Shown here: piece after piece, positions 8,408-16,167 of the stretch
Layout: every line of letters begins with the position of its first letter
Position numbering within the stretch: the first letter of the stretch is position 1
Source: Alloprevotella sp.
GTDB lineage: Bacteria; Bacteroidota; Bacteroidia; Bacteroidales; Bacteroidaceae
Direction: 5' to 3'
Assembly: GCA_017477205.1 (NCBI GenBank)
Contig: JAFUXE010000057.1
Coordinates: forward strand, 1 to 18,623
DNA: 18,623 nucleotides
The notes under the pieces: generated by a model
What the model saw: only the letters and a program-made list of their open reading frames with translations
Database searches by the model: none
What the model was told of the DNA's origin: nothing
Translations under genes and position numbers: made by a program

Positions 8408-11400
8408 ATGAGACGATTTTCAACTTTTCTAACCATGCTGTTCCTGTTTGTCTGGGCGACGAACATGATGGCGCAAAACGAGGAAACGTTCACACGGACG
8501 GTTTCCAGCGACACGGGCACGTTCACCAACAAGCAGAACAATGCCACCAGTGCGTATAAGTATATGTGGCAGTCTTCGGACACGGATCCGCGACTCACAT
8601 TGCAGACCGCAAACAACGACATGTGGCTTGACAGCGACGGCACGTACCATTTGTACATCCGTACGTTTACGCTCAGCGTGCCTGATGGCTATGCTATTAC
8701 CGGTTACAGTTTCGACTTTGCCGGGTACGAAGGTGCCAGCACGACAGGTACGCGCACGTCCGTCACCGTTACCCCGACAGAGGGCGGTGAGGCCGTGGAC
8801 TGCGATGCTTCTGCGGAAAAGGCAACGCTCAGCGTCACTGGACTTGAAGCCATGCAGGCGTCCTTTGCCGTAAGTTCTTCTACCGAGAAGGCCAACATCG
8901 TTCCCACGAACTTCACGGTGACGATTAAGAAGGTGAAGACCGTCGTGGAAATGATTGCGTTCTCCGACGTAAAGGACGGGGAATTTGGAGGAAATACGGT
9001 GTGGTACAGCCTGGCACTGGGCAAGGGACAGACCACAAGCACGTTCCCCCTGGTCTATACGGCTGACAATACGCCCATTGAGGTGAAGCGCTCCACCGTA
9101 GCTTTCGGTAGCGACATGCTGTGGTGCTTCTCCGGCAACAACGAGGATGGCTTCACGATTTACAATCGCGCTGCAGGTGCGACAAAAGTGCTGGCTTCTC
9201 CGAAGCAGATGACCGGCTCAAACGGAGGTACTGCCTATCCCGTGGTACTTTCGCTGGAGGATTTGGACACGGACAGCTACGAGACGCTGTGGACAATGAC
9301 GGGCTCTGGTGACATCGCTGGCGAACAGGGTATCTACCTCATGCAGAAGGGTACAGGCTATGGCGTCAACAACCGCGACCAGATGCTTGCCTTCTGGACA
9401 ACGGGAAAGGACATAGGTTCCACGCTCGTTGTGAAGGCCGTGGCTGCAGACCTGCGCATCGGCAGTTCCTTCGGTACTTTCGCCAACAAGCCCGGCACCA
9501 ACAGCAGCTACATGGCAACATTCACGTCCGCCAACACGGTTCCTGCATCCCTCACGCTGGCCAACGGTGCCATGAACAACAACATGATGCCGGAATCCGA
9601 CGGCGACGGTGCCCGCCTTTATGACGCCACGAACGGCCCGACCTACAATCTTTCAACGGACAATGGCTATGTTATCGACTCCTACAGCTTCGAGCACACG
9701 GGTGCTTTCACTACGCTGGAAGCTTCTGACGGCGTAGTGACCAAGGAAGGAAACCTCTTCTCCGTAACGGATGCCAACCAACAGGCGACGTCCTTCACGA
9801 TTGGCGCAAACGACCTGGCAAAGAACTTCCGCGTGTTCATTCGCGAGGGAGAGCCCGCACAGAGCAGCAGCGTCTCCACCATCGTCTTTGACAACGCAAA
9901 CAGCGAAGTGCCTTACCGCATCCCCGGACTGGCCCAGCTCAGCAGCGGACGCCTGCTTGCCATTTGCGACTACCGCATCAGCAAGACGGATATCGGCTAC
10001 AACAACCGCAACGGCCTTTACCAGATTGACGAAGTCCTGAAGTACAGTGACGACGGCGGTCGCACGTGGAGTGAATCCATCACCTTTGCCAAGGGTAACG
10101 AGAACGCAACAGAGGTGTGGCGTACTGCCTTTGGTGACCCCAGCATTGTCGTGGACCGCGAGAGCGACGAAGTGCTCATCCAGTGCGTGTCCGGTAAAGT
10201 CGGCTATTTCGCTTCCACGCGTTCGAACCCCCAGAACAGCGTATTCTTCCGCTCTACGGATGGTGGTATGACCTGGGACCAGGGCACACTTGCCACGGAA
10301 ATGATTTACGGCCTCTATGACGGCACGCTTCCCGGTGGCGCACAGGTAGCAGGCATCTTCCTCACCTCCGGAAAAATCATGCAGAGCCGATATGTGAAGG
10401 TGGGCGACTACTACCGCCTCTATATCGCACACCCCATGCGTTCCACTACGGAGAACAAGTTTGCAAGCTACGTAATCTATTCCGACGACTTCGGGCGTAC
10501 GTGGAAGGTGCTTGGCGGTGCAGGCGTGAAGCCCACTGATGCAGCAGACGAGTCCAAGATTGAGGAACTTCCCGACGGTAGCGTGCTGCTCTCCAGCCGT
10601 AACCAGAGCGGCGGACGAAAGTTCAACATCTTCCAGTACACAGACCGCGCGAAGGGTGAGGGCACATGGAGCACGGACGCCATGCCTTCCAACATGACGG
10701 GTTCCTACGTCAACGCCTGCAACGGCGAAATCCTCGTGGTTCCGGCAAAGCGTGTCAGCGACGGCAAGCAACTCTTCGTGGCACTGCAGTCCGTACCGCT
10801 TTCCAGCACCCGTGACAAGGTGGGATTCTTCTACAAGGAACTTGCCTCCTACGACGACTACAACACCGGCACCAAGCTTGCTGCCAACTGGGTGAAGGGC
10901 TTGCAGGTGACCAACCTGACCGCCTGCTATTCCACGATGATTCACCTCCAGAACGACAGCATCGGCTTCCTCTATGAGGAATCTGCCTACAACGAAGGCT
11001 ACGACATCGTCTATAAGGAGCTCAGCCTTGACACGATAACGGGCGGAAAATACGTGATAGACACCACGTCTCCCCGTGAACCCTACATGCGCGACATGCT
11101 CAACTCCCGCGTGGGTGAGGTAGAGCCCGGTACGGCTGTGGGTATGTGCAGTTCCACCGGACCGCTTGATGAAGCCCGTGCAAAGTTCGAGGCAGACCCT
11201 ACAGACGACAACCTTTTCGCAACCATTGATGCCGCAGAAGGCTTGCCCCGCGTGGAGCTTCAGGCTGACAAGAAGTACTATCTCAGCTGCAAGGCGCGCC
11301 CGACGTACTTTCTTTCCGTGAACGAAAGCAGCAAGATTCTCGTCCCCTCCGCAGAACAGGACTCCACACAGCTTTTTACGTTCATCCCCACAACGGATAA

Positions 11401-11791
11401 CACATGGCTTATCCGCCACGAAGGCAGCAGCATGTTCATCGGAAGGACGGGCTATACGTCCATTTCCGTTCCCGTTACCGCAGACCAGACGGCAGCCTAT
11501 CCCTATGAGGTTGCGTCCGACCTTGGCGGCTGGAGCCTGCTCACGTGTACGGATCCGCGTTCCCCCAGCTACCCTTGCATCGCCCTGAACCGTGCCCTTA
11601 ACGTCCGCCCGCAGGCCTCCACGGTGGAGGACAGCATGTGGCGCATTCAGCCCAAAAGCGTCAACGTGGGTATTGACGGAGTGAAGGATGCAGCCTCCAC
11701 TGCAAGCCAAATCTTCGACATACAGGGACGTCGCCTTCAGCGCGTGCCCCGCGGTGTTTCCATCATTGACGGCAAGAAGGTGGTACGCTAA
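8408..11791 (+). CDS. Secreted multidomain sialidase (GH33) with C-terminal sorting tail
   Basis: This 1127-residue exo-alpha-sialidase releases terminal sialic acid from glycans outside the cell. A signal peptide (1-22, ending NMMAQ) precedes accessory module A (about 25-172), module B (about 173-347), a second A-like module (about 348-482), and the GH33 propeller (about 486-880). The arginine triad candidates are R504 (YRIPG), R731 (LLSSR) and R802. D528 is the candidate acid/base, with Y841 (CYSTM) and E719 or E720 as the nucleophile pair. Three Asp boxes, S-x-D-x-G-x-T-W, lie at 547-554, 616-623 and 692-699. A beta-rich module at about 949-1085 and the tail FDIQGRRLQRVPRGVSIIDG at the end resemble type IX secretion sorting domains. 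The ATG at 8408 starts at the signal peptide; the 27 upstream in-frame codons overlap the promoter. No sialic acid transport or catabolism genes are nearby. Confidence 0.9.
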   Translation: MRRFSTFLTMLFLFVWATNMMAQNEETFTRTVSSDTGTFTNKQNNATSAYKYMWQSSDTDPRLTLQTANNDMWLDSDGTYHLYIRTFTLSVPDGYAITGYSFDFAGYEGASTTGTRTSVTVTPTEGGEAVDCDASAEKATLSVTGLEAMQASFAVSSSTEKANIVPTNFTVTIKKVKTVVEMIAFSDVKDGEFGGNTVWYSLALGKGQTTSTFPLVYTADNTPIEVKRSTVAFGSDMLWCFSGNNEDGFTIYNRAAGATKVLASPKQMTGSNGGTAYPVVLSLEDLDTDSYETLWTMTGSGDIAGEQGIYLMQKGTGYGVNNRDQMLAFWTTGKDIGSTLVVKAVAADLRIGSSFGTFANKPGTNSSYMATFTSANTVPASLTLANGAMNNNMMPESDGDGARLYDATNGPTYNLSTDNGYVIDSYSFEHTGAFTTLEASDGVVTKEGNLFSVTDANQQATSFTIGANDLAKNFRVFIREGEPAQSSSVSTIVFDNANSEVPYRIPGLAQLSSGRLLAICDYRISKTDIGYNNRNGLYQIDEVLKYSDDGGRTWSESITFAKGNENATEVWRTAFGDPSIVVDRESDEVLIQCVSGKVGYFASTRSNPQNSVFFRSTDGGMTWDQGTLATEMIYGLYDGTLPGGAQVAGIFLTSGKIMQSRYVKVGDYYRLYIAHPMRSTTENKFASYVIYSDDFGRTWKVLGGAGVKPTDAADESKIEELPDGSVLLSSRNQSGGRKFNIFQYTDRAKGEGTWSTDAMPSNMTGSYVNACNGEILVVPAKRVSDGKQLFVALQSVPLSSTRDKVGFFYKELASYDDYNTGTKLAANWVKGLQVTNLTACYSTMIHLQNDSIGFLYEESAYNEGYDIVYKELSLDTITGGKYVIDTTSPREPYMRDMLNSRVGEVEPGTAVGMCSSTGPLDEARAKFEADPTDDNLFATIDAAEGLPRVELQADKKYYLSCKARPTYFLSVNESSKILVPSAEQDSTQLFTFIPTTDNTWLIRHEGSSMFIGRTGYTSISVPVTADQTAAYPYEVASDLGGWSLLTCTDPRSPSYPCIALNRALNVRPQASTVEDSMWRIQPKSVNVGIDGVKDAASTASQIFDIQGRRLQRVPRGVSIIDGKKVVR

Positions 11792-11826
11792 TCATTCGCG
11801 TTGCGAAACTTTCGCACAGTAAAAAA

Positions 11827-11857
11827 GCAGGAGCCTGTCCGACTGACAGGCTCCTGC
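11827..11857. terminator. Strong bidirectional terminator
   Basis: GCAGGAGCCTGTC (11827-11839) pairs perfectly with GACAGGCTCCTGC (11845-11857), a 13-bp stem with a 5-nt loop. AAAAAA on the left and CTTTTTT on the right give a U-tail on either strand. It lies between the convergent sialidase and LpxL-like genes and serves both. Confidence 0.92.
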
Positions 11858-11872
11858 CTTTTTTACTGTTCA

Positions 11873-12745
11873 TTACCCCTCGCGTTTGCGCTTCCAGCGC
11901 TTGTGGCTCCATAGCCAAATGGACGGGTTGCGGCGTATCATGGCTTCAAGCTCCTTCATGTAGAGTTCCGTCACCTGATAGTCGGGATAGTCGTTGGGGG
12001 AGGACGTAAGGGGACGCATGTGGCAGCGGTAGTGCCCACGGCTTTCACGTGTGACGTCTGCGAAATACACGGCGGCATTCACCTTCTTGGCAATGCGCTC
12101 CGTACCTGTGAACACGGGCGTGTCCTGACTCAGGAAGTCCACCCACAGATGGATGTTTGTACGTCGCGGACTTTGGTCGGAGATAAAGCCGATGATGGCC
12201 TTCTTCCCCTCGCGCTTCATCGTGAGGATGCGGCGCAGCGAATCGTTCTTTGCGATGCTTTCCGAGCCCATGCGGTTCCGGATGTTCAGAAAGAGGTCGT
12301 CGAAGGCCTTGTTGGCCAGGGGACGGTAGAGAAACGCGCATTGGATGGCGGGGTTCACGTATAGCTGCAAAGCCGAAATCCATTCCCAGTTGCCGTAGTG
12401 GCCGAGATAGACAAAGACGAAGTCGCGCGTCTCCAGCTCGCGCTCCATATCCTCTATGCCTTCAAAAATGAGGTGGCGCTTCATCTCGGCTTCCGACATG
12501 GCGTAGTAGCGACAGGTCTCCACGATGTAGTCGCAGAAGAAGTGGTAGAAGCCCCGCTCTATCGTGCGGCGCTCCTTCTCGTCCTTTTCGGGAAAGGCAT
12601 TCTCCAGGTTCCTGCGCACCACGCGCTTGCGATACCCCACAATATAATATATAATAGGATAGAGCAGGCAGTCGGCCACGAGGTAGTGCACCCGGAGGGG
12701 AAGCATTGAGGAGAGGCGGAAGAAGATGTCAAGAAGTTTGGACAT
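11873..12745 (-). CDS. LpxL/HtrB-type lysophospholipid (lipid A) acyltransferase
   Basis: This 290-residue protein belongs to the lauroyl/myristoyl acyltransferase family that adds secondary acyl chains to lipid A on the inner membrane. A hydrophobic N-terminal anchor (about 20-37) is followed by the catalytic HX4E motif H116-Y-G-N-W-E121. LYRPLANKAFDDLF and ISDQSPRR match conserved blocks of the family. In Bacteroidales this single homologue is usually annotated as a generic lysophospholipid acyltransferase; chain specificity cannot be read here. It is the last gene of the ftsX unit and overlaps folK by 17 bp in a different frame, which suggests translational coupling. The ATG at 12745 gives a family-typical MSKLLDIFFRLSSMLPLRVHY start. 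Confidence 0.88.
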   Translation of the reverse strand: MSKLLDIFFRLSSMLPLRVHYLVADCLLYPIIYYIVGYRKRVVRRNLENAFPEKDEKERRTIERGFYHFFCDYIVETCRYYAMSEAEMKRHLIFEGIEDMERELETRDFVFVYLGHYGNWEWISALQLYVNPAIQCAFLYRPLANKAFDDLFLNIRNRMGSESIAKNDSLRRILTMKREGKKAIIGFISDQSPRRTNIHLWVDFLSQDTPVFTGTERIAKKVNAAVYFADVTRESRGHYRCHMRPLTSSPNDYPDYQVTELYMKELEAMIRRNPSIWLWSHKRWKRKREG

Positions 12746-13211
12746 GGAGGGTGAAGTGTTGTGATGGGGGCGCGGCGGGGAAGGTGCCTGCCGTTACACC
12801 CAGTTCCCTGAGCGGCTCTGTGACGAAGGGACGTTCCCACATGCGGGGGTGGGGTAGCGTGAGGCTTGGTGTACACATGCTCACCTGTGCGCCATCGCGT
12901 ATGAGCATGAGGAGGTCGATGTCGATGGGACGGTCGTGGTAGATGCCGTCGTGGCTTTTATGCTTGCGCCCGAGGATGCGTTCCACGGCCTGTGTCTCCT
13001 TGAGAAGATCGCGCGGGGGAAGAGCCGTCTCGAACTCGGCTGCCGCGTTGAGGAAAGGATGTTCCGAACGGAAGCCCAAGGGTTCCGTTTCGAAGAGGGA
13101 GGACATGCGGAGCAGGGGGCCGATGCGCTGCTCCAGCATGCCGACGGCGTTCCGGATGTTCGCCTCGCGGTCGCCGAGGTTGGCGCCAAGGCCAAGGTAT
13201 ATGCGGGGCAT
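12729..13211 (-). CDS. folK: 2-amino-4-hydroxy-6-hydroxymethyldihydropteridine pyrophosphokinase
   Basis: This 160-residue cytoplasmic enzyme (HPPK) transfers pyrophosphate from ATP to 6-hydroxymethyl-7,8-dihydropterin in folate synthesis. YLGLGANLGDRE at 5-16 is the family's N-terminal motif, FLNAAAEFET at 53-62 lies in the pterin site, and DRPIDIDLLML at 93-103 is the PROSITE-type HPPK signature with its metal-binding Asp pair. LPHPRMWERPFVTEPLREL at 119-137 is the conserved C-terminal block. About 20 residues after it are variable. It starts 3 bp after queA stops and overlaps the LpxL-like gene by 17 bp. No other folate genes are in the window. Confidence 0.95.
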   Translation of the reverse strand: MPRIYLGLGANLGDREANIRNAVGMLEQRIGPLLRMSSLFETEPLGFRSEHPFLNAAAEFETALPPRDLLKETQAVERILGRKHKSHDGIYHDRPIDIDLLMLIRDGAQVSMCTPSLTLPHPRMWERPFVTEPLRELGVTAGTFPAAPPSQHFTLHVQTS

Positions 13212-13214
13212 GCC

Positions 13215-14297
13215 TTAGTCAACAATCAGCAATGCGTCGCCAAAGGGACCGAAGCGATAGTCCCCGTCAAGGGCCTTCTGATAGGCATTCATCACGTAGT
13301 CGTAGCCTCCGAAGGCGGCTGTCAGCATCAGCATCGTGCTGTAGGGCAGGTGGAAGTTCACCACCATGGAGGTTGCTACGCGGAAGTCGTATGGCGGGAA
13401 GATGAACTTGTTCGTCCAGCCTTCGTACTCCTTGATTTTCCCGTCTGGTCCCACGCATACTTCCAGCGCGCGCTGCACGGTGGTTCCCACGGCGAGGATG
13501 CGACGCTCTTCGGCAATGGCTTTGTTCACGATGTCGCAGCATTCTGCATTTACGACCATCTGCTCGCTTTCCATCTTGTGCTTCGTGAGGTCCTCGACGT
13601 CCGTGCTGCGGAAGTTGCCCAGGCCGCAGTGCAACGTGACGTATGCGGTGTCTATTCCCATGATTTCCATGCGCTTCATCAGTACACGGGAGAAGTGCAT
13701 GCCTGCCGTGGGAGCCGTCACGGCACCCTCGTTCTTGGCGAAGATGCACTGGAAGTCTTCCAGGTCGCTCTCTTCGCTCTCGCGCCCGATGAAGCGGGGT
13801 ATGGGAGCTTCGCCCAGGGCATAGAGGGACTGCTTGAAATCTTCGTGGTCGCCGTCGTAGAGGAAGCGTAGCGTACGTCCGCGGTTGGTGGTATTGTCAA
13901 TGACTTCCGCAACGATGCTGTTGTCCTCACCGAAGTAGAGCTTGTTGCCAATGCGGATTTTGCGTGCGGGATCCACGAGGACGTCCCACAGGCGCAGTTC
14001 GCGGTTCAGCTCGCGCAGGAGGAACACCTCAATGCGGGCGCCGGTCTTCTCCTTGTTTCCGTAGAGGCGGGCGGGGAACACCTTCGTGTCGTTGAAGACA
14101 AAGAGGTCATGCTCGTCATAGAAGTCCAGGATGTCGCTGAACTTCTTGTGCTCTATGTCACCGGTCGTGCGGTGGAGCACCATCATGCGGCAGTCGTCAC
14201 GTCCGAAGGTGGGGTGCTGCGCGATTTTCTCCTCCGGCAGTTTGTACTTGTACTGGGAGAGTTTATTTGCGGGAGGGTCAAGGTTGAAATGTTCCAT
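13215..14297 (-). CDS. queA: S-adenosylmethionine:tRNA ribosyltransferase-isomerase
   Basis: This 360-residue enzyme makes epoxyqueuosine in tRNA by transferring and isomerising the ribosyl part of SAM onto 7-aminomethyl-7-deazaguanine at position 34. Family motifs are YKYKLPEEKIAQHP at 16-29, FNDTKVFPARL at 68-78, PTAGMHF at 196-202 and TLHCGLGNFRSTDVED at 221-236. It starts one base after the truB stop codon. The 3' end of truB supplies an A-rich stretch (GAAACAGAAACAGAAAACAG) just before the queA ATG, which probably serves as the translation-initiation region, since there is no Shine-Dalgarno sequence. Confidence 0.96.
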   Translation of the reverse strand: MEHFNLDPPANKLSQYKYKLPEEKIAQHPTFGRDDCRMMVLHRTTGDIEHKKFSDILDFYDEHDLFVFNDTKVFPARLYGNKEKTGARIEVFLLRELNRELRLWDVLVDPARKIRIGNKLYFGEDNSIVAEVIDNTTNRGRTLRFLYDGDHEDFKQSLYALGEAPIPRFIGRESEESDLEDFQCIFAKNEGAVTAPTAGMHFSRVLMKRMEIMGIDTAYVTLHCGLGNFRSTDVEDLTKHKMESEQMVVNAECCDIVNKAIAEERRILAVGTTVQRALEVCVGPDGKIKEYEGWTNKFIFPPYDFRVATSMVVNFHLPYSTMLMLTAAFGGYDYVMNAYQKALDGDYRFGPFGDALLIVD

Positions 14298-14298
14298 A

Positions 14299-15009
14299 CT
14301 ATCTGTTTTCTGTTTCTGTTTCTATCGTTTGTTGTTCCAGCCAGTCGGCAAAGGATTCCGTCGTGAAGCAGTCCTCCACGCGGATGTCGCCCACACGGGT
14401 GCGACGCAGGGAGAGCAGGTGGGCCCCACTGCCGAGGGCTTCGCCAATGTCGCGGGCCAGGGAGCGTATGTAGGTGCCTTTTCCGCACACCACGCGAATG
14501 CGCATGTAGTCGGGGAGGCGCAGTTCCTGAAGTTCTATCTCCTCCACGTGGACGGGCTTTGCGGGAAGCTCCACGTCGCGTCCCTTGCGTGCCAGCTCGT
14601 AGGCGCGCTTGCCGTCTGCATGGCAGGCACTGAAGATGGGCGGCACCTGCATGATGTCGCCCTGGAGGCGGTGCAGGGCTTCATGCACCATGTCCTCCGT
14701 GATGTGCTCCGTGGGATATTCCTTGTCCACGGGATGCTCCAGGTCGTAGCTTGCCGTGGTCTGCCCAAGGCGCAGTTCTGCCACGTACTCCTTCGTGTGT
14801 GTCTGTAGCTGCTCAATCTGCTTCGTGGCCTTTCCCGTGCAGATGACGAGCACGCCTGTAGCCAGGGGGTCAAGTGTGCCGGCATGTCCCACTTTAAGGC
14901 GTCGTCCCACCTTCTGCGTCAGCAGCCACCGCACCTTCGCCACTTGCTGGAAGGACGTCGTGCGGTAGGGCTTGTCAAAAGCCAGTATCTGACCTTGGAG
15001 GAAATTCAT
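14299..15009 (-). CDS. truB: tRNA pseudouridine(55) synthase
   Basis: This 236-residue enzyme isomerises U55 in the T-loop of tRNAs to pseudouridine. The catalytic Asp is D47 in VGHAGTLDPLATGVL (40-54). The N-terminal FDKPYRTTSFQQVAKVR block and the RIRVVCGKGTYIRSLARDIG block near 171-190 are family hallmarks. The length fits the short Bacteroidetes form without a full PUA domain. The C-terminal residues IETETENR come from an A-rich repeat that doubles as the upstream region of queA. It begins 2 bp after the uppP stop, inside the ftsX-to-lpxL-like unit. Confidence 0.96.
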   Translation of the reverse strand: MNFLQGQILAFDKPYRTTSFQQVAKVRWLLTQKVGRRLKVGHAGTLDPLATGVLVICTGKATKQIEQLQTHTKEYVAELRLGQTTASYDLEHPVDKEYPTEHITEDMVHEALHRLQGDIMQVPPIFSACHADGKRAYELARKGRDVELPAKPVHVEEIELQELRLPDYMRIRVVCGKGTYIRSLARDIGEALGSGAHLLSLRRTRVGDIRVEDCFTTESFADWLEQQTIETETENR

Positions 15010-15011
15010 GC

Positions 15012-15878
15012 TCAGTCAACCATTTCGAGGGTGAAGTCCGTGACGCCCATGGCGTGAAGTCCGATGATGGCCAGAATGAGGGAACCCACGACGATGCGGT
15101 ACCAGCCGAAGGCGCGGAAGCCGTATCTTGACACGAAGCCGATGAAGAATTTTATCGCTGCTATGGCAACGATGAAGGCCACGATACTGCCGAAGATGAG
15201 CAGCCCGAGGTTGTCGCCCTGCATCAGGATGTTGCCGCCGCCGCTTTTTATGAGCTTATAGACGGAGAGTACGGTGGCGCCTGCCATCGTCGGCACGGCG
15301 AGGAAGAAGGAGAACTCCGCGGCGACCTTGCGAGAAAGCTTTTGCGCCATTCCGCCCACGATGGTGGCCATGGAGCGCGAAACGCCGGGTATCATGGAGA
15401 TGCACTGGAAGCAGCCTATCCAGAAGGCACTGCGCATCGTGGGCTCCTCCTTCTGACCGTTGCCCCAGATGCGGTCGCAGAACAGCATGAACACGCCGCC
15501 CACAATCAGCATGACGGCTACGAGCCATACGCGTCCGAGGTTTTCCTCAATGAAGTCGTTGAAGGCGAGACCCAGGATGACGGCGGGTAGCACGCCCACG
15601 ATGAGCTTCAGGTAGAAGCGCCAGATAGCCTGCCACCACGTGTAGCCCTTGCTCTGCATGGCTTCGGGGTAGAAGAACCTGCGCCAGTAGAGACACACGA
15701 CAGAGAGGATGGCACCAAACTGTATGATGACGGTGAAGGCCTTCACGAACTCCGTACTCTTCATGCCCAGCAGGCCTTCCGTTATGATCATGTGTCCCGT
15801 GGAGGACACGGGGAGAAATTCCGTCAGGCCTTCAACGATGCTGATGATGAGGGCTTGCAGCCAAGTCATTTCTTCCAT
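15012..15878 (-). CDS. uppP: Undecaprenyl-diphosphatase
   Basis: This 288-residue integral membrane enzyme (UppP/BacA) dephosphorylates undecaprenyl pyrophosphate to recycle the lipid carrier for peptidoglycan and other surface glycans; its loss or excess alters bacitracin sensitivity. The active-site motif VEGLTEFLPVSSTGH is at 15-29 with E16 and E20. The second motif PGVSRSMATI is at 164-173 with R168. Several hydrophobic helices span the rest. It starts 6 bp after DUF3098 stops. Its place after ftsX and DUF3098 is the standard Bacteroidetes order. The start at MEEMTWLQ is preferred, but the internal Met 4 is also possible. Confidence 0.96.
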   Translation of the reverse strand: MEEMTWLQALIISIVEGLTEFLPVSSTGHMIITEGLLGMKSTEFVKAFTVIIQFGAILSVVCLYWRRFFYPEAMQSKGYTWWQAIWRFYLKLIVGVLPAVILGLAFNDFIEENLGRVWLVAVMLIVGGVFMLFCDRIWGNGQKEEPTMRSAFWIGCFQCISMIPGVSRSMATIVGGMAQKLSRKVAAEFSFFLAVPTMAGATVLSVYKLIKSGGGNILMQGDNLGLLIFGSIVAFIVAIAAIKFFIGFVSRYGFRAFGWYRIVVGSLILAIIGLHAMGVTDFTLEMVD

Positions 15879-15884
15879 CGCGGC

Positions 15885-16139
15885 CTACTTTTTCTCCTCG
15901 GTTTCAGCTTCCGCCTTCGGACGCCACAGGATAGCGACCACCATGAAGAGGTAGCCGAAGAGGCATACGAGGGGAGCCAGCTTGATGCGTTGCCAGCTGA
16001 AGATGTCCGGATTGAACGCCGTCGTGTCAGAGGCGCTGCCCGACATGAGAACCATGCCGAGCAACACGATGGCAACGCCCACGCCCAGCAGGATGAAGTT
16101 GATGCGCCCGAAGGCGAATGCTTTCTTTTTGTCCTTCAT
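15885..16139 (-). CDS. DUF3098 small membrane protein
   Basis: This 84-residue protein has two membrane helices (about 14-32 and 54-72) separated by a short loop containing FNPDIFSWQRIKLAP, the pattern typical of DUF3098 proteins. The N-terminus MKDKKKAFAFGRIN is basic and the tail (AEAETEEKK) is acidic and charged. Family function is unknown. It is found next to ftsX and uppP in Bacteroidetes, which suggests an envelope or division role. A 28-bp gap separates it from ftsX. The minus strand there reads AAACAAAGACAAAGACAAAA, an A-rich tandem tract just before the ATG that likely promotes initiation. Confidence 0.85.
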   Translation of the reverse strand: MKDKKKAFAFGRINFILLGVGVAIVLLGMVLMSGSASDTTAFNPDIFSWQRIKLAPLVCLFGYLFMVVAILWRPKAEAETEEKK

Positions 16140-16167
16140 TGATGGTTGTTTTTGTCTTTGTCTTTGT

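Noticed and set aside
9653..11710. A 685-codon antisense frame within the sialidase gene
   Set aside because: It is His/Val/Ala-rich with no recognisable motif, no promoter and no signal; it is a mirror of the sialidase codon pattern.
13215..14297. preQ1 riboswitch near queA
   Set aside because: The queA start is one base after the truB stop, leaving no room for a leader aptamer, and no such aptamer pattern was seen before ftsX.
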